Source: CAVYXZ01 sp965223835 (GTDB lineage: Bacteria > Chloroflexota > Anaerolineae > Aggregatilineales > Phototrophicaceae). From it: a stretch of DNA of 64,000 nt. The stretch covers positions 5,394,001 to 5,458,000 of the forward strand of contig CBDCXQ010000001.1 of assembly GCA_965223835.1 (NCBI GenBank). The letters are read 5' to 3'. A program made the position numbers and the translations under genes. Below are positions 26,953-36,745 of the stretch, piece by piece. Numbering within the stretch: the stretch's first letter is position 1; every line of letters starts with the position of its first letter. Below the pieces are notes generated by a model, which ran no database searches, was not told the origin of the DNA, and saw only the letters and a program-made list of their open reading frames with translations.

Positions 26953-27327
26953 ATGGCACACGTTTTGTTTATTGATGATGATGCGAAAATTCGTCAAGCC
27001 TATTCCGAAATACTCATCCGCCGGGGTTTAGAGGTCATGGTAGCGGCCAACGGGCAGACTGGCATGGAAATGGCGCGGGCACACCAACCGGCCATTATTT
27101 TATGTGACATCAACCTGCCAGATGTTGATGGGTATACGATACTGGATACGCTGTTTCAGCAAGGGTATCTGGTAAATACCGCATTTTATCTGGTGACAGG
27201 CGCACAGGTCGATATTTTTGCGCTGCAAGCGACCGATGGCCCCCTGGCTGGATTTCTCATGAAGCCTTTTGACATTGAAGAACTGATAGACATTCTCAAA
27301 CAGCAACTGGCCGTTACCGGCGTTTAG
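26953..27327 (+). CDS. Single-domain response regulator
   Basis: 124 residues, receiver domain only. Acidic cluster DDD at 8-10, phospho-acceptor Asp52 in CDINLPDVDGY, Thr in LVTGAQ and Lys in LMKPFD. No output domain, so it acts by protein contact or in a phosphorelay. The next gene starts about 120 nt on and is unrelated. Confidence 0.9.
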   Translation: MAHVLFIDDDAKIRQAYSEILIRRGLEVMVAANGQTGMEMARAHQPAIILCDINLPDVDGYTILDTLFQQGYLVNTAFYLVTGAQVDIFALQATDGPLAGFLMKPFDIEELIDILKQQLAVTGV

Positions 27328-27450
27328 ATACTCGCGGTTGTGATCTTCCTGGCGGATGGCAGCCTGTGCATCCGTCTTTTTGCCGCCCGCATATTGCTTT
27401 TCCCCACATTTCACCCATAATCGCTTCGTTTATTGACGCACTCCATTGGG

Positions 27451-29352
27451 ATGGCGATGCCACTCTTTGTGATTTTCATTTTTGGCGCGGTGGTGATTGG
27501 TGCGGGCGCAATGTTGGCCCCGGCCTGGCCCTCGGCGCAACCCCGCATTGGCCTCAACGCGGCGCTGGCACTCGCGCTGGTGATTGGTGGCGCGTTGCTA
27601 TGGGCGATGTTGTTTGGCTGGAGCACACTGGTTATCGATTACATTCTGTTCGCGCTGGTGACGGTGATTTTCCTGGGAGGCACACTCTCCTTTGGGCAGT
27701 TACGGGCGGAACGGCGCGGTGAAGAACTGCTAGATGACGATCAGGGTTGGCCGGGGCCGCGTGATCTCGTGTTCTTCGCGCTGGTTGCGTTGATCTTTAT
27801 CATACCGACATTGATTTTGCCCGTCCCGCTGGATACGGATGCGCAGGGGTTCGGCTATCTGGCATTGATGGCGCGGCTGGGCGGCAGCTTTCACACCCTG
27901 GCCCCCTTTCACCCGGAAATAACCTATCTCTATTCCCCCGGCTTTTCGCTGATTGTAGCCTATCTCAGTCAGCAGTTGAGCCAGGGCATCCATCTGGTAC
28001 AGATGGGGGTTGCCGCCGTGTTAGGCTTGTTGTGCATCTGGCTGGCCTATGATCTTGGTACTGAATTACGTGACAAGCGGTTGGGCCGGTCAATGGCGCT
28101 AACGATGCTGGCCGGAATGGGCCTGTTTTTGGCTTACATGGACGCCCACTATACCACGTTGCTGGGGCTGGTCTTCGCGTTGGGGTTTATCATTTACGTG
28201 TTGCGCTATCAACGCGATGGACTGCGGGCTGACCTAGCTGGCGCCGGTTTGATGCTGGGCGCAGTCGTCATTGCGCACCCTGATACAACAGTGATTCTGG
28301 CGCTGGGCTATGGTCCCTGGCTGGTGACGATGTGGGCAGGTGACTCACGCCCAACGCTGCGGCGCTGGCTCAACCTGACGGTTACGATTCCGTTGATCGC
28401 CCTGGTCACCATTGCCCCCTGGCTATGGAGCATTCGCGACCAGTTGGGGAGTGATGTAGTCTCGCCATTTTTGCGTGACTTGAATTACTGGCGGGCCCTG
28501 TTCACATTTCATGGGCTGTGGTCGCTGCCGGCGGCGATTATCGGGGCGATTATTGGCCTGCGTGAGCGGCATCAGGCAACCATATTGGCGGCGGGCTGGC
28601 TCGTCTTGGTCCTCGATTTTGCGGCACTCGGCCTCACCGAGACACTCTTGCCCTGGCTGCCCTTGTTCCGCTACGATTATCCCTTCAGTATCGCGTGGCA
28701 TGGCCCAATTATCCCCTATACCATACTCGGCGGCATGGGTCTGCTCTGGTTATGGGATCGGTTGCTGGCAGCAAGGTTGGAGCCACTGCTGGCCCGTTAT
28801 GCTTACTATCTGTTGGGCGCGGGGATTGCTGGTGCGGTGGCCTTATTGTTGCTTAGCCCCCAGATTCTGGCATTGAGCAAAGGGCGCATCAATTTCTTTG
28901 GTGCGTTTGCGTCGCATGCCGATGTGCAGGCAATGGATTGGCTGCGCGAGAACACCCCACCGGACAGCCGTGTCTTGAATTTCCCCGGCACAAACTTTGA
29001 CAATTCCCATGAGGGGGACTGGGTGCCGGTTATCAGCGAACGCGATAGCATCTATTTCCGCTGGCAGCCCTTTTTCCGCAATCTCGCCACCAGCCGCGCC
29101 GAACAGGATGCCCTGCGGCAATTCTGGCGTAACCCGGCAGACCCCGCTAATGTCGCGCTATTGGCAGCCTACAACATCGACTATATCATCGTGCCACAGA
29201 TCGTTGGCAACCCTGACAGCTTTGCGACCCACTGGCGCTGGAATACGCCGTTTGCCTGGGCGTTTGTGATGCGTTCGAGTGTCGCGGACGTGGATTATCT
29301 CGAGCTGATGTTTGAAGCTGACGGCGCGCAGGTGTATGCTGTTGGCCCGTAA
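27451..29352 (+). CDS. Polytopic membrane protein, GT-C glycosyltransferase-like
   Basis: About 633 residues from ATG 27451 (a TTG at 27433 and ATG at 27457 are alternatives). Some 11-13 membrane helices; first cytosolic loop rich in charges, then an external loop LPVPLDTDAQGFGYLALM whose acidic pair resembles the GT-C motif region, and YSPGFSLIVAYLSQ. The soluble C-terminus (about 480-633; DWLRENTPPDSRVLNFPG, AYNIDYIIVPQ) is typical of lipid-linked sugar transferases related to PMT/GT39. Donor and acceptor unknown. Confidence 0.7.
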   Translation: MAMPLFVIFIFGAVVIGAGAMLAPAWPSAQPRIGLNAALALALVIGGALLWAMLFGWSTLVIDYILFALVTVIFLGGTLSFGQLRAERRGEELLDDDQGWPGPRDLVFFALVALIFIIPTLILPVPLDTDAQGFGYLALMARLGGSFHTLAPFHPEITYLYSPGFSLIVAYLSQQLSQGIHLVQMGVAAVLGLLCIWLAYDLGTELRDKRLGRSMALTMLAGMGLFLAYMDAHYTTLLGLVFALGFIIYVLRYQRDGLRADLAGAGLMLGAVVIAHPDTTVILALGYGPWLVTMWAGDSRPTLRRWLNLTVTIPLIALVTIAPWLWSIRDQLGSDVVSPFLRDLNYWRALFTFHGLWSLPAAIIGAIIGLRERHQATILAAGWLVLVLDFAALGLTETLLPWLPLFRYDYPFSIAWHGPIIPYTILGGMGLLWLWDRLLAARLEPLLARYAYYLLGAGIAGAVALLLLSPQILALSKGRINFFGAFASHADVQAMDWLRENTPPDSRVLNFPGTNFDNSHEGDWVPVISERDSIYFRWQPFFRNLATSRAEQDALRQFWRNPADPANVALLAAYNIDYIIVPQIVGNPDSFATHWRWNTPFAWAFVMRSSVADVDYLELMFEADGAQVYAVGP

Positions 29353-29388
29353 ACCATTTCAATTGAGCAGCGTATGGAGTGTCAACCC

Positions 29389-29916
29389 ATGCAATCTATC
29401 CCTAAACCTCAACCCGGTGAATATGCCCCATATGCCATCATGTACATTGATTTGCTGCCCGATGATGGGCACGTGTTACATTATATGCAGGCCAATTTGC
29501 AGGCCGTTCAGGACCTGGTTGAGCAATTTTCTGAGGCAGAATTGACGATGCCTCATGCGCCCGGTGAATGGACGATCAAAGAAATTCTGGTGCATATCAT
29601 CGACGATGAGCGAATTTATGCCTATCGTGCGCTGCGTTTCGCCCGCAATGATCCCACTGAATTGCCTGGATTTGAACAAGAGGATTACGTACCACCGTCA
29701 CGCGCGAACAAACGCAGCCTGGAATCAATCTGGGCGGAATATGTGGCGGTGCGCAGTGCCACAATGACGCTGTTCGACAATCTGGACGATGCAGCTCTGG
29801 AACGAGCGGGAACGGCTAACGGCCATAAAATAAGTGTCCGGGCCGCCGCCTATCACATCGCCGGGCACGAACTGCATCATCTGGCGAGTATCAAGCAGAA
29901 TTATGGCCCAAATTGA
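29389..29916 (+). CDS. DinB-like metal-binding four-helix protein
   Basis: 175 residues from ATG 29389, which has GGAG nine nt upstream (an ATG at 29374 is possible). HAPGEWTIKEILVHIIDDER and YHIAGHELHHLASI carry the conserved histidines of the DinB_2/YfiT metal site. Family members include mycothiol- or bacillithiol-dependent transferases and uncharacterised hydrolases. It follows the GT-C gene by about 36 nt. Confidence 0.8.
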   Translation: MQSIPKPQPGEYAPYAIMYIDLLPDDGHVLHYMQANLQAVQDLVEQFSEAELTMPHAPGEWTIKEILVHIIDDERIYAYRALRFARNDPTELPGFEQEDYVPPSRANKRSLESIWAEYVAVRSATMTLFDNLDDAALERAGTANGHKISVRAAAYHIAGHELHHLASIKQNYGPN

Positions 29917-30011
29917 CTCATATTCGCCGGGTATTCATTCAGGACTCTAGGCCCTCTCATCAATGTACGCTACAGTACGCTCACGAATGAGTAGTTCATA
30001 CGCAGGGGCAC

Positions 30012-30851
30012 ATGATTGATTCGACCGCCGGTGAGACCCGGCTTGCCGCCGCAATTGCGCAAAATAATCGAGACATGGTGCAGGCCTTTAAACTCGACCG
30101 TTTTGGCTGGCTGAATCAAGTCACACGCCGCTTGTTCGATCTACCTGCCCGGCATATCACCCATCTGGTCTTTGAATATGACCGTCGGGTTGGCGAACAC
30201 GGTCTCGCAGATGCGTCCGAGTGGTTGCTGGAGCAGTTCACTGCCGGGGTACAGGTGACAGGCACCATCCCCCGCAGCAATAACCCGCTATTGATTGTGA
30301 GCAATCATCCCGGACTGGTGGATGCCATGCTGATCTTTGCCCAACTACGGCAGCGTCAGGTCCGCGTGCTGGTGGCCGAACGGCCTATTTTGCACCTGTT
30401 ACCACATATCTCAAAGTACCTGATCTTCATCCCCGAAGCACCGGAACGTCGTCTGGCAGCGGTTCGGGCCGCGGCGGTTCACTTGCGGCAGGGTGGGGTG
30501 CTGGTCACTTTCCCGGCGGGTAAAATCGAACCTGACCCGGCCTTGCACCCGGATGCTGCCGAGTCGTTGCGCGATTGGTCTGATAGCACCGGGGTATTTG
30601 CACGGTTGGTCCCCGACCTACAGGTGTTGCCCGTCGCGGCCAGCGGGGTCATTTCGCCACGTGCATTGCATCATCCGATCACTCAATTCTATCGCACTGC
30701 CGACCGCCGCGAATGGGTCGCGGCAACGCTGCAAGTGATGTTCCCTCGTTATCGCGATTCCGAAGTCAGATTGCGCATCGGCACCCCGATCACCAACCGC
30801 CTGAATATATCGAGCGAAGTTCACACGCAGATGCGAACGTTGTTGACGTAA
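30012..30851 (+). CDS. PlsC-type acyltransferase
   Basis: 279 residues. HX4D motif as NHPGLVD (His99, Asp104), then RVLVAERPIL and FPAGKIEPDP in place of the usual FPEG block. It probably acylates lysophosphatidate or another lipid at the membrane. No signal peptide or strong membrane helix. ATG 30012 follows GGGG at 30005. Confidence 0.8.
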   Translation: MIDSTAGETRLAAAIAQNNRDMVQAFKLDRFGWLNQVTRRLFDLPARHITHLVFEYDRRVGEHGLADASEWLLEQFTAGVQVTGTIPRSNNPLLIVSNHPGLVDAMLIFAQLRQRQVRVLVAERPILHLLPHISKYLIFIPEAPERRLAAVRAAAVHLRQGGVLVTFPAGKIEPDPALHPDAAESLRDWSDSTGVFARLVPDLQVLPVAASGVISPRALHHPITQFYRTADRREWVAATLQVMFPRYRDSEVRLRIGTPITNRLNISSEVHTQMRTLLT

Positions 30852-30905
30852 ATTACCTCACATTCAGTCTATAATGATGACAACCTCATCAATGAGAGGA
30901 TCATC

Positions 30906-32486
30906 ATGCGATTGCTGTTGTTGAGTGTGTTACTGTTGATGCTACCCGTATCGGTGATACGAGCACAGGGCTATGAAGAAAGCGATAACACCCCGCAGTG
31001 TCCCGATGGTTTCCCGGACCGTCCGGCGCTGACACGCCACCTGGAACAAGGTGCCATCATCACCGGTGTCTATAAATTTGACGACCTGTTCGATCACGGT
31101 GAACACTTATTTACCGCTCGTTTTAACCGCTGCGATGGGCAGGGTCGTCCGGCCACAACCGGGACTGGCGTTAATCGTGAACCCGGTCAACCGGCGCTGA
31201 GTCGCATCTCTGGCCCGGATGCCAATTCGTGTGCGGGTTGTCATCAGCAACCGCGTCCCGGCGGGAGTGGCGATTTCATCGCTAACGTGTTCGTGCTGGC
31301 CGAAGCAGCGGACCCCGTGCTGAACACGACTGATGCGGCCTTCAGTAATCTACGCAACACGCCGGGTCTATTTGGCGCTGGCCCCATCGAAATGCTGGCC
31401 CGCGAGATGACGGCTGAGTTGCATGCTATTCGAGACGCGGCGGTGGCACAGGCTGCCGCAACCGACCAAACAGTGATCGTTCCCTTAATCGTTAAAGGCA
31501 TCAGTTTTGGCACGTTGACGGTGCAGGCGGATGGGACGGTTAATGCTAGCAACGTAGCTGGTGTAGATTCCGACCTCATCATCAAGCCATTTCACCAATC
31601 GGGTGTGGTTGTTTCGATTCGGGAATTTACGGTCAATTCCATGAATCAGCATCATGGTATGCAGGCGGAAGAGCGGTTCGATGTGAACCCGGCGCTGCTG
31701 GCTGCTGATTACGATGAGGATGGAGTCGAGCGCGAACTCACCATTGGCGACATTACAGCGGCAGTCATCTGGCAGGCGGCACTGGGCATACCAGTGCAGG
31801 TGCTCCCGGAAGATCCAGCGCTGCTGGCAGCGGTTCAGCACGGCGAATCATTGTTCACACAAATCGGTTGCGCCAGTTGCCACGTCCCGGCTCTGCCCTT
31901 GAAATCACGCTTTTTTATCGAGCCGAATCCCTACAACCCACCCGGAACCTGGGCCGATATTGGACAACCCTTCGTGTTTGACATGACCGAGGCGGGCGAG
32001 TATCCCCGGCTGGAACGGGTTGATAATGGCGCTGTAGTCCGGGCCTATACCGACCTCAAGCGTCATAACCTTTGCGATCCTGCCGATCAACCCGACGCGA
32101 TTCGCTATTTTTGTAATGAGCAACTCGCGCAGGGGCGGCCTGATTCGCAGGGGCGTCCGGGGGCCGAATTCTTCATCACCCGTAGATTGTGGGACGTGGG
32201 CAGTTCTGCACCCTATGGTCATCGCGGCGATCTGACGACTATCACCGAGGCGATTCTGATGCATGGTGGTGAAGCCCGCATCAGCCGCGATGCCTTCACT
32301 AACCTGGAATTCAGCGATCAGCAGGCGCTGGTCGATTTTTTGCGCACGTTGCAAGTCGTGCCAGCGGAGCTACCCGCTGCGCATCCAGAGCAAGCCAGCG
32401 GTCCGGCGACATTTTCCAGCCTGATACTATTTGGCGTCATCGGCGGCGTTGCGCTGTCCCGGCACAAATTCAAGGGGATGTCGTAG
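30906..32486 (+). CDS. Di-haem oxidoreductase (DHOR family, MauG/peroxidase-like)
   Basis: 526 residues. Signal peptide 1-20. Two c-type haem motifs, CAGCH at 109-113 and CASCH at 322-326, with conserved blocks TTDAAFSNLRNTPGLFGAGP and RRLWDVGSSAPYGHRGD, define the putative thiol oxidoreductase/di-haem peroxidase group. A C-terminal hydrophobic segment (SSLILFGVIGGVAL) may anchor it. ATG 30906 has GAGAGG seven nt before it. It acts outside the cytoplasmic membrane; electron donor unknown. Confidence 0.88.
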   Translation: MRLLLLSVLLLMLPVSVIRAQGYEESDNTPQCPDGFPDRPALTRHLEQGAIITGVYKFDDLFDHGEHLFTARFNRCDGQGRPATTGTGVNREPGQPALSRISGPDANSCAGCHQQPRPGGSGDFIANVFVLAEAADPVLNTTDAAFSNLRNTPGLFGAGPIEMLAREMTAELHAIRDAAVAQAAATDQTVIVPLIVKGISFGTLTVQADGTVNASNVAGVDSDLIIKPFHQSGVVVSIREFTVNSMNQHHGMQAEERFDVNPALLAADYDEDGVERELTIGDITAAVIWQAALGIPVQVLPEDPALLAAVQHGESLFTQIGCASCHVPALPLKSRFFIEPNPYNPPGTWADIGQPFVFDMTEAGEYPRLERVDNGAVVRAYTDLKRHNLCDPADQPDAIRYFCNEQLAQGRPDSQGRPGAEFFITRRLWDVGSSAPYGHRGDLTTITEAILMHGGEARISRDAFTNLEFSDQQALVDFLRTLQVVPAELPAAHPEQASGPATFSSLILFGVIGGVALSRHKFKGMS

Positions 32487-32571
32487 CATAGTGGGTCCCG
32501 GTTGCATACCTATGAGGTTGAATGCGGCTGATGCCATAATTCTGATTACCTTTGCGTCATGAGATAAGCAT

Positions 32572-32710
32572 TTAGACACTATCATCAGGTGGATGCCAGC
32601 CTGATTCCACCCACTGATACAACGATCGCTTGCTGCGTGTGGCAGTATTCACAGCGGCCATTTGCTCGCTCAGTAACTACCTGACGCAAGCGCTCGGAGA
32701 TATAGGCCAT
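32572..32710 (-). pseudogene. HNH endonuclease gene with internal deletion
   Basis: The frame starts with ATG 32710 sharing a base with the stop of the preceding gene. MAYISERLRQVVTERANGRC then EYCHTQQAI is the N-terminus of a small HNH nuclease family (ERA.nRCEYC), but the histidine core is missing. In the next frame WVESGWHPPDDSV and a stop (32572) match the expected C-terminus of the same family. The middle ~100 codons appear deleted. Confidence 0.55.
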
Positions 32711-33114
32711 TATGCGCCCAGTTTGAGCTGCTTATCGACATCATGAACGCGATTTTTTAGTAGTAACAAAGCCTCTGAGCGTAATAGCATCTGATGATCG
32801 ACCAGATTGATCAGCCGTTCCATTTCAGCTTGTTCATCGGGCGTAATCTGACCCTGCTTACCGAGTGCGATCAATTCACGTAAGCGGGTATCCTGCGGCC
32901 ATGCCAACCGTTGATGAACAAGCGCCCATAACCTCTCATCATCGTAGCTCTGGAGTTGGTCAGGCGTAATCTCAGCATCTGGCAAAGCACCAAAAAGGAG
33001 TGTTAACCCATCCAGCAGTACCGACTCAAGTGAACGATTACTATCGTTCGCAATTTGCTGCGCCCGTTTATATATTTCAGAAGGAAGTTCAAGTTCAACT
33101 GTTGATTGGCTCAT
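32710..33114 (-). CDS. Small ribbon-helix-helix-like protein upstream of the HNH remnant
   Basis: 134 residues. The N-terminus STVELELPSEIYKRAQQIAN looks like a strand-helix-helix DNA-binding element; the rest is helical with a repeated Arg/Glu pattern. In many genomes such proteins precede a small HNH nuclease, and here the two frames overlap by one base. Perhaps an antitoxin- or regulator-like partner. Function unproven. Confidence 0.55.
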   Translation of the reverse strand: MSQSTVELELPSEIYKRAQQIANDSNRSLESVLLDGLTLLFGALPDAEITPDQLQSYDDERLWALVHQRLAWPQDTRLRELIALGKQGQITPDEQAEMERLINLVDHQMLLRSEALLLLKNRVHDVDKQLKLGA

Positions 33115-33366
33115 ATCTGACCATCAATCACTTTTTTACTTATTGTAAGGCAATTTTTACGGGAACTACATACCAGGTGATGTTGAACATCATGAGTGTG
33201 CTGGAAGAAGAGATTATCGCAAAATTTCATAGGGGCGATCCGAAGTGATGTATCCGCAAATCAAGGGGTAAGTTGTTGCCTATGGATATTGTGAGTTTAC
33301 TATGTGACATTTGCGATTGGCAATGACTACTCCAACCCGAACTTTTCGGATGACGATGTTACAAGA

Positions 33367-33720
33367 CTAATGCAAAGGGATGAACGTTACTCGATCTACA
33401 AAATCGTCAGGTTCACCAGCGCCTATAGCAATCTCAAGATCGTTCAGGGCCTCACCAATGGGCATCGTGGTGGGTATCAGGATGATGCCTGGCATTGGCA
33501 GGCCTTGTTCTACCCGTGCATAGGCATCACCGACCAGTGTCTGGACATCATGAGTAAGTACAATCCGGTTTTCCTGTGCCGCCCATTCGAGCACTGCCGG
33601 ATCAGACGCCTGGTAAAGTTCGGTGTCCTGTACCCGTACCAGATCCAGTTCGGGGAAACGCTTACGCAATGCCTTGAAAATTTTCCCGTCAAGGTTTTCA
33701 TCGGCTGCGATGCGCATCAA
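33367..33720 (-). CDS. DUF5615 PIN-like toxin
   Basis: 117 residues. IAADENLDGKI and NRIVLTHDVQTL supply the acidic residues of the PIN-like/Mut7-C fold, and GIILIPTTMPIGEALND completes the family pattern. It overlaps the antitoxin gene by 4 nt. Predicted ribonuclease, restrained by the upstream partner. Confidence 0.8.
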   Translation of the reverse strand: MMRIAADENLDGKIFKALRKRFPELDLVRVQDTELYQASDPAVLEWAAQENRIVLTHDVQTLVGDAYARVEQGLPMPGIILIPTTMPIGEALNDLEIAIGAGEPDDFVDRVTFIPLH

Positions 33721-34064
33721 GTATCCTGATCGTCTTTTCTTGCTTCCAGCCGCTTTAGCAATTCCGCTCGTGTGATCTTTGGGGGATACCTGGTTTCCAT
33801 CTCCTGCCGGATACGCTCACCTTCCTCTTTGCGACGTTTCAAATAGGCATCCAAATCGTCACGATGCGCCAAATAATAGGCGATAATCGCGTAAATATCG
33901 GTCAGAGGTACGGTTGGAAAGCCTTCGTACAGGTCTTCCGGTGATTCACCTTGAAGGTAATAGTTGATGATTGAATCAAGCGTGACCTGTGTGCCACTGA
34001 CTCGGATTACGCCATGTTCATCCATCTGCAACGGAATTGTCATCGTTAGAGGGTCAGGTATCAT
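33717..34064 (-). CDS. DUF433 antitoxin
   Basis: 115 residues. VIRVSGTQVTLDSIINYYLQ followed by FPTVPLTDIYAIIAYYLAHR is the DUF433 winged-helix signature. It is paired with DUF5615 toxins in many bacteria. The 4-nt overlap indicates coupled translation. It probably represses its own promoter. Confidence 0.85.
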   Translation of the reverse strand: MIPDPLTMTIPLQMDEHGVIRVSGTQVTLDSIINYYLQGESPEDLYEGFPTVPLTDIYAIIAYYLAHRDDLDAYLKRRKEEGERIRQEMETRYPPKITRAELLKRLEARKDDQDT

Positions 34065-34169
34065 CTTACGACTCGTTCTATCACAACACCCATTATGTAG
34101 GTGATTGTATCATGAATGGGCCAGGATACTGCCCATCGCCAGGTAAATTCAATCGTCAAACCTTCAATC

Positions 34170-35060
34170 TCATGACGCAAAATACCCCGATTGCGCCACG
34201 ATCTCAGCCGCAGAGACGAATGTCGCCTCGGCGACAGAATGCCCAGTGCGCTGCAAGTAGGCCTGCACTACCCGATAGCCGATGGCATATCCCCCGTAGG
34301 CAGGCATACCGATTTTATGAAAACCGAACTTATCTGCGTGATAGTCGCCAAAGATATAACCGCGAATGACGTTGAAACCAATTTTGTCAAGGCCAGCGGC
34401 AATCAATGTTTTGGCTGTCTCAAGCTGCGCGTCATCAAACTCAGTGACGTAGTAACCAACGACCTCTGGCCCGAACAATTCGGCGGCAAATGATTCGGCC
34501 ATGCCTTCATGCACGATGTAATCGGTCACACTGGTCGTCGCCATATTCCAGGGGAAAATCTCCAGTCGAATCAGGTGATGGAGTTCATGGACAAATAACC
34601 CCGGCAGACGCGGCAGATTATAGTCGTTGGGCGTGTCAAACTGTCCGACGAGCTGTGGCTGGGTAAAGTCAATCGCGCCAGTATATCCGCGTCCAATCGG
34701 GTCTGATCGAGCGGGGTCAGCAATAATCAGCCAGGCGGTGACGGAATCAAACGGGATGCGGTCAGTGTAGGGTTCGAAGCATCGTGCTGCCTTTGTCAGG
34801 GCAGCAGTAGCTGTGTCCCAGGCGTTGGCCTCTTCCAGTTTGATAAGGGCCGCTGGCGCATGAGTCAGGTCTTCTGGCAACATCCAGTTCCAGGCGCGGG
34901 CACCAGCGAATTCATCATCTGGACCGGAACTAAACATCGCCATCATGGACTGCCAGGGCGCGATCAACTTTTCACGAAAGATTTGCCGCCGGGTTTCCAT
35001 ATCAGGGGTGGCGATCATACGCCGATAGAGATCGTCCGTGGGAATAACGTTGATTTGCAT
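34170..35060 (-). CDS. DUF2268 putative zinc protease
   Basis: 296 residues. The HELHH zinc motif lies in LFVHELHHLIRLE and a third ligand is probably the Glu in VHEGMAESFAAELFG, as in the DUF2268 family (predicted Zn-dependent proteases). No signal peptide, so cytoplasmic. Substrate unknown. Monocistronic. Confidence 0.8.
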   Translation of the reverse strand: MQINVIPTDDLYRRMIATPDMETRRQIFREKLIAPWQSMMAMFSSGPDDEFAGARAWNWMLPEDLTHAPAALIKLEEANAWDTATAALTKAARCFEPYTDRIPFDSVTAWLIIADPARSDPIGRGYTGAIDFTQPQLVGQFDTPNDYNLPRLPGLFVHELHHLIRLEIFPWNMATTSVTDYIVHEGMAESFAAELFGPEVVGYYVTEFDDAQLETAKTLIAAGLDKIGFNVIRGYIFGDYHADKFGFHKIGMPAYGGYAIGYRVVQAYLQRTGHSVAEATFVSAAEIVAQSGYFAS

Positions 35061-35262
35061 GAGTGCCTCCGTATGCTTGTGAACTGAAACAATGAATGAC
35101 AGCGTACACTATGACGTTACGTGAGGCTCAAGGGGGAAAATCAACTTTCGAGCGGTGCAAGCGACATTGATTGTAAATGCCAGGCCAAAAATTGAAAGCG
35201 CTGCGGATTTATAAATGGCTTGTGCTATACTTGCCGCTGTTCCGGCACGATGGAAAGAACTG

Positions 35263-36726
35263 ATGACTGATCTGACTCAACTGACAATCACTGACGCCTT
35301 GACCCAATTACGCACACGAGCGATTTCAGCGACTGAATTGACCCGCGCCTATCTGGACCGCATCGACCAATTGGACCCGGCGCTGCAAGCCTATATCACA
35401 GTCACCGCAACTCACGCGCTCAATGCGGCGGAAAAAGCCGATCAGATGTGGCGAGATGGTCATGAACAGCCCTTGCTGGGTATTCCGCTGGGCATCAAGG
35501 ATGTGTTGTCAACCAGGGACATCGAAACCACCTGCGGCTCACAAATTCTCAAAGGCTATACGCCGATCTTTTCGGCGACGGCAGTCGAACGCCTCGAAGC
35601 TGCCGGGATGATTCTGCTGGGCAAGACGAATCTGGATGAATTCGCAATGGGATCATCCACCGAGAATTCGGGCTACTTCAGCACGCGCAATCCCTGGGAT
35701 TTGGCGCGGGTGCCTGGTGGCAGCAGTGGCGGCAGCGCCGCCGCCGTCGCCGCGCGATTGGCAGCGGGGGCTTTTGGGACTGATACTGGCGGCAGCATTC
35801 GCCAGCCGGGCGCGTTCTGTGGCATTGCCGCCCTCAAACCGAGTTATGGGCGGGTTTCGCGTTATGGCCTGGTCGCTTTTGGGTCATCGCTGGATTGTCC
35901 GGGACCGATGGCCCGCACCGTTGAAGACGTGGCCCGACTATTGCAGGTTGTCGCCGGGCACGACCCGTTGGATTCGACCAGTATGGCGGTCGACGTACCG
36001 GATTATCTGGCTGCCTTGACTGGTGGCATCAAGGGCCTGAAAGTCGGCATCCCACAGGAATATTTTGTCAAGGGGATTGAACCCGCTGTTGAACAGGCAG
36101 TCCGAGCGGCGATTGCCCAACTCGAAGCACTGGGGGCAGAAATCATCGAGATCAGTTTGCCGCACACTGACTACAGCCTGCCAACCTATTATATCATCGC
36201 CCCGGCGGAGGCGAGTTCGAATCTAGCCCGTTATGATGGCATCCGCTTTGGGCAGCGCGTGGATAAAGGCGAGATGTGGCCGACGTATCGCGCCACACGC
36301 GGCGAAGGTTTCGGCGATGAAGTCAAACGGCGCATCATGATCGGCACCTATGCGCTGTCGGCGGGTTACTACGACGCCTACTATGGCAAGGCGCAGGCTG
36401 TGCGCACACTCATCAAGCAGGACTTTGATAGAGCCTTCGAGCAAGTCGATATTATCGCCACGCCGACCACGCCGACCACCGCGTTCAAATTCGGCGAAAA
36501 CACTGAAGACCCGCTGCAAATGTACCTGCAGGACGCCTTTACATTACCCGCCAGCCTCGCAGGGGTGCCAGGCCTGAATGTGCCGTGTGGCTTTGATGAC
36601 AACAATCTGCCCATCGGTTTACAGTTGATCGCCCCGGCGTTCCACGAAGATTCGCTGCTGCGGGCGGGCCATGCCTACGAACAAGCAACGGAATGGCACA
36701 TGCATCAGCCCGAAATTGCAGTCTGA
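35263..36726 (+). CDS. gatA: Aspartyl/glutamyl-tRNA amidotransferase subunit A
   Basis: 487 residues, the usual length, from ATG 35263 with GGAAAG eight nt upstream. GIKDV gives the catalytic lysine, GGSSGGSAAAVAA the cis-serine and DTGGSIRQPG the nucleophile serine of the amidase signature. With GatB and GatC it converts misacylated Glu-tRNA(Gln) to Gln-tRNA(Gln). gatB and gatC are not in the window. The next gene starts 19 nt after its stop. Confidence 0.93.
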   Translation: MTDLTQLTITDALTQLRTRAISATELTRAYLDRIDQLDPALQAYITVTATHALNAAEKADQMWRDGHEQPLLGIPLGIKDVLSTRDIETTCGSQILKGYTPIFSATAVERLEAAGMILLGKTNLDEFAMGSSTENSGYFSTRNPWDLARVPGGSSGGSAAAVAARLAAGAFGTDTGGSIRQPGAFCGIAALKPSYGRVSRYGLVAFGSSLDCPGPMARTVEDVARLLQVVAGHDPLDSTSMAVDVPDYLAALTGGIKGLKVGIPQEYFVKGIEPAVEQAVRAAIAQLEALGAEIIEISLPHTDYSLPTYYIIAPAEASSNLARYDGIRFGQRVDKGEMWPTYRATRGEGFGDEVKRRIMIGTYALSAGYYDAYYGKAQAVRTLIKQDFDRAFEQVDIIATPTTPTTAFKFGENTEDPLQMYLQDAFTLPASLAGVPGLNVPCGFDDNNLPIGLQLIAPAFHEDSLLRAGHAYEQATEWHMHQPEIAV

Positions 36727-36745
36727 CAGATGCCAAGGACTTGAT

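Noticed and set aside
22493..27327. Histidine kinase (22493) and receiver (26953) as a two-component pair
   Set aside because: They are 3.7 kb apart, on opposite strands, with unrelated genes between.
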